NCBI GenBank assembly: GCA_964235675.1
Contig: CAXSEA010000203.1
Span: forward strand, 1-6,809
Direction: 5' to 3'
Length of the DNA stretch: 6,809 nucleotides
From: CAXSEA01 sp964235675
GTDB taxonomy: Bacteria > Armatimonadota > Armatimonadia > Armatimonadales > Capsulimonadaceae
This document shows, piece after piece, positions 6,164 through 6,809 of the stretch. The notes below the pieces were generated by a model, which saw only the letters and a list, made by a program, of their open reading frames with translations, was not told the DNA's origin and did not search any database. Position numbers and translations under genes: made by a program. The stretch's first letter is position 1. Each line of letters opens with the position of its first letter.

Positions 6164-6205
6164 TTCCTTCCCTTTCAGGGAAGGTGGCCGAGAGGCCGGA
6201 TAGGG
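6164..6205 (-). repeat. REP-like double-hairpin repeat, copy C, overlapping the end of the GNAT gene
   Basis: This copy matches copy B in inverted orientation with one difference (GGATAGGG against GGATGGGG). It has stems CCTTCCCT/AGGGAAGG (6166-6184) and GGCC/GGCC (6186-6197). Unlike copies A and B, which lie 7 bases past a stop, this one contains the stop codon of the acetyltransferase (6175-6177) and the nine codons before it. Confidence 0.88.
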
Positions 6206-6639
6206 TCGCCGTCGAACCGCTTGTAAAAACAATACTGCGTTCCTCCCGGCCTAAACTCGCCCAGCTCCCCAAACTGCGCATACCCGAGCTTGCGGTAGAA
6301 CTCCGGCGCTTGAAAGCTGAACGTCTCCAAATAAGCGCCGACACATCCCCGCCGGCGCGCCTCCTCTTCCGCCAGAGCCAGTAGCCGCCCGCCGCACCCC
6401 TGCCCGCGATACGATTCGGCCACCCACAAGATATCGACATGCAGCCACCCTCGGTTCGTGTCGCCCAGCAACCCTCCCAATAAGTTTCCGTCCCCGTTAC
6501 GCACCGCAACAAAGAGCGGCCGGTACCCGTTGTCGCCCGCCTGCGCCCGGTTAAACGCCTGCAAGCTTTTCAGCACGAAATCCGTGTCCTCCGATCTAGC
6601 ATTATCCTCGACCTCGACGCTGAATTCGGAAGTATCCAT
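6175..6639 (-). CDS. GNAT family N-acetyltransferase
   Basis: A 154-residue acetyl-CoA-dependent acetyltransferase; the acceptor is unknown. A mixed N-terminal region leads to the strand GWLHVDILWV (64-73), then the acetyl-CoA pyrophosphate-binding loop RGQGCG (78-83) with the following helix LLALAEEEARRRG, and a late motif EFYRKLGY (113-120) carrying the usual Tyr. Related proteins with WLHVD and TFSFQAP motifs normally end soon after the strand corresponding to YCFYKRF (about 136-142). Here residues 146-154 are read from the repeat copy C and the stop lies inside its hairpin, so the tail is probably a non-functional addition. The start is supported by AGGA six bases upstream of the ATG. The gene is convergent with the phosphatase gene. 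Confidence 0.92.
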   Translation of the reverse strand: MDTSEFSVEVEDNARSEDTDFVLKSLQAFNRAQAGDNGYRPLFVAVRNGDGNLLGGLLGDTNRGWLHVDILWVAESYRGQGCGGRLLALAEEEARRRGCVGAYLETFSFQAPEFYRKLGYAQFGELGEFRPGGTQYCFYKRFDGDPIRPLGHLP

Positions 6640-6645
6640 AGCAGT

Positions 6646-6649
6646 TCCT
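6646..6649 (-). promoter_or_regulatory. Ribosome binding site of the GNAT gene
   Basis: On the minus strand AGGA, within AAAAAGGAAC, lies 6 bases before the ATG at 6639-6637. It is the clearest Shine-Dalgarno sequence in the window and fixes the start of the acetyltransferase. Confidence 0.7.
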
Positions 6650-6809
6650 TTTTACGCGACCCTCTTCAGGCTCACGCGCCACCCTTGCCGCCTCACTCTG
6701 GCGCAACGCAATGAAAATGCCATACGAGTTGGCGCTATCAAGTATAAAAAAATATCAACATTTTTGCTCGGTGCAGTCCCTGAACGATTTGACGATCCCT
6801 TCCACTGAT

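Larger units (their letters stand above)
6051..6205. terminator. Large inverted repeat between convergent genes, probable bidirectional terminator
   Basis: Copies B (6051-6092) and C (6164-6205) form 42-base arms with one mismatch around a 71-base spacer. Symmetry continues into the spacer: TTTTCA (6096-6101) and TGAAAA (6155-6160) each lie 3 bases inside their arm. As a result each arm, read in the direction of its own gene, ends in a hairpin followed by AA, three variable bases and TTTTCA. This suits termination of the phosphatase mRNA from the left and the acetyltransferase mRNA from the right. The shared T-run suggests that the duplicated unit is longer than the hairpins alone. Function is inferred from structure and position. 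Confidence 0.6.

Noticed and set aside
6676..6735. GCGCCA/TGGCGC inverted repeat (6676-6681 and 6699-6704) plus a third TGGCGC at 6730-6735
   Set aside because: Six-base GC-rich words recur easily by chance, the loop is 17 bases, and no promoter pattern is linked to them.
6458..6808. Plus-strand open frame of 116 codons
   Set aside because: It runs antisense through most of the GNAT gene and has no domain signal; it is best explained as a shadow of that gene.
6655..6809. Minus-strand frame open from the right edge to a TAA at 6652-6654, about 51 codons, ending just before the GNAT ribosome binding site
   Set aside because: It has no recognisable motif and an Arg-rich, low-complexity look. 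It could be the tail of an upstream gene beyond the edge, but nothing supports that over chance.
1..6809. CRISPR array, tRNA or rRNA genes, integrase or transposase genes
   Set aside because: No regularly spaced direct repeats, no tRNA-like cloverleaf and no transposase or integrase motifs were seen; the only repeats are the three hairpin elements.

Overview
The window is most likely chromosomal DNA from a GC-rich free-living bacterium. The evidence is long GC-rich genes, a soluble multi-sensor PP2C phosphatase, a queuosine-pathway enzyme and a REP-like structured repeat at gene ends. The phylum cannot be fixed from this sequence; Armatimonadota, Acidobacteriota or a similar environmental lineage would fit, but that is only an impression.

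Layout, left to right: (1) 10-50, a structured repeat just beyond the 3' end of the first gene. (2) 58-1059 minus, the ATPase of an ABC-2 type exporter, with a promoter placed so that its mRNA would be nearly leaderless. (3) 1060-1137, a short divergent intergenic region with a small palindrome. (4) 1138-2195 plus, two overlapping genes clearly poorer in GC than their surroundings: a RusA-family Holliday-junction endonuclease and a protein joining a PD-(D/E)XK-like domain to a HEPN-like domain. (5) 2212-2901 plus, queE (7-carboxy-7-deazaguanine synthase), starting 16 bases after the nuclease pair. (6) 2902-3121, an AT-rich intergenic region with a good promoter candidate and an overlapping imperfect palindrome. 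(7) 3122-6043 plus, a 973-residue PAS-PAS-GAF-PAS-GAF-PP2C phosphatase. (8) 6051-6205, two further copies of the repeat in inverted orientation, between convergent genes. (9) 6175-6639 minus, a GNAT acetyltransferase whose last codons and stop lie inside the repeat. (10) 6640-6809, upstream of the acetyltransferase, with nothing I can call beyond its ribosome binding site.

The part most worth following is the nuclease pair at 1138-2195. The 4-base gene overlap, shared low GC and combination of a DNA-junction nuclease with a nuclease-fold/HEPN protein suggest a compact, horizontally acquired module, possibly for defence or mobile-element conflict; that function is inference. The second notable signal is the three-copy repeat. 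Each copy has two hairpins whose stems are conserved while the loops differ, sits at the 3' end of a gene, and has the same orientation relative to that gene. This suggests a dispersed transcript-end or REP-like element. The other genes (ABC ATPase, queE, phosphatase, acetyltransferase) look like ordinary single-gene housekeeping or regulatory units, and no pathway joins them.
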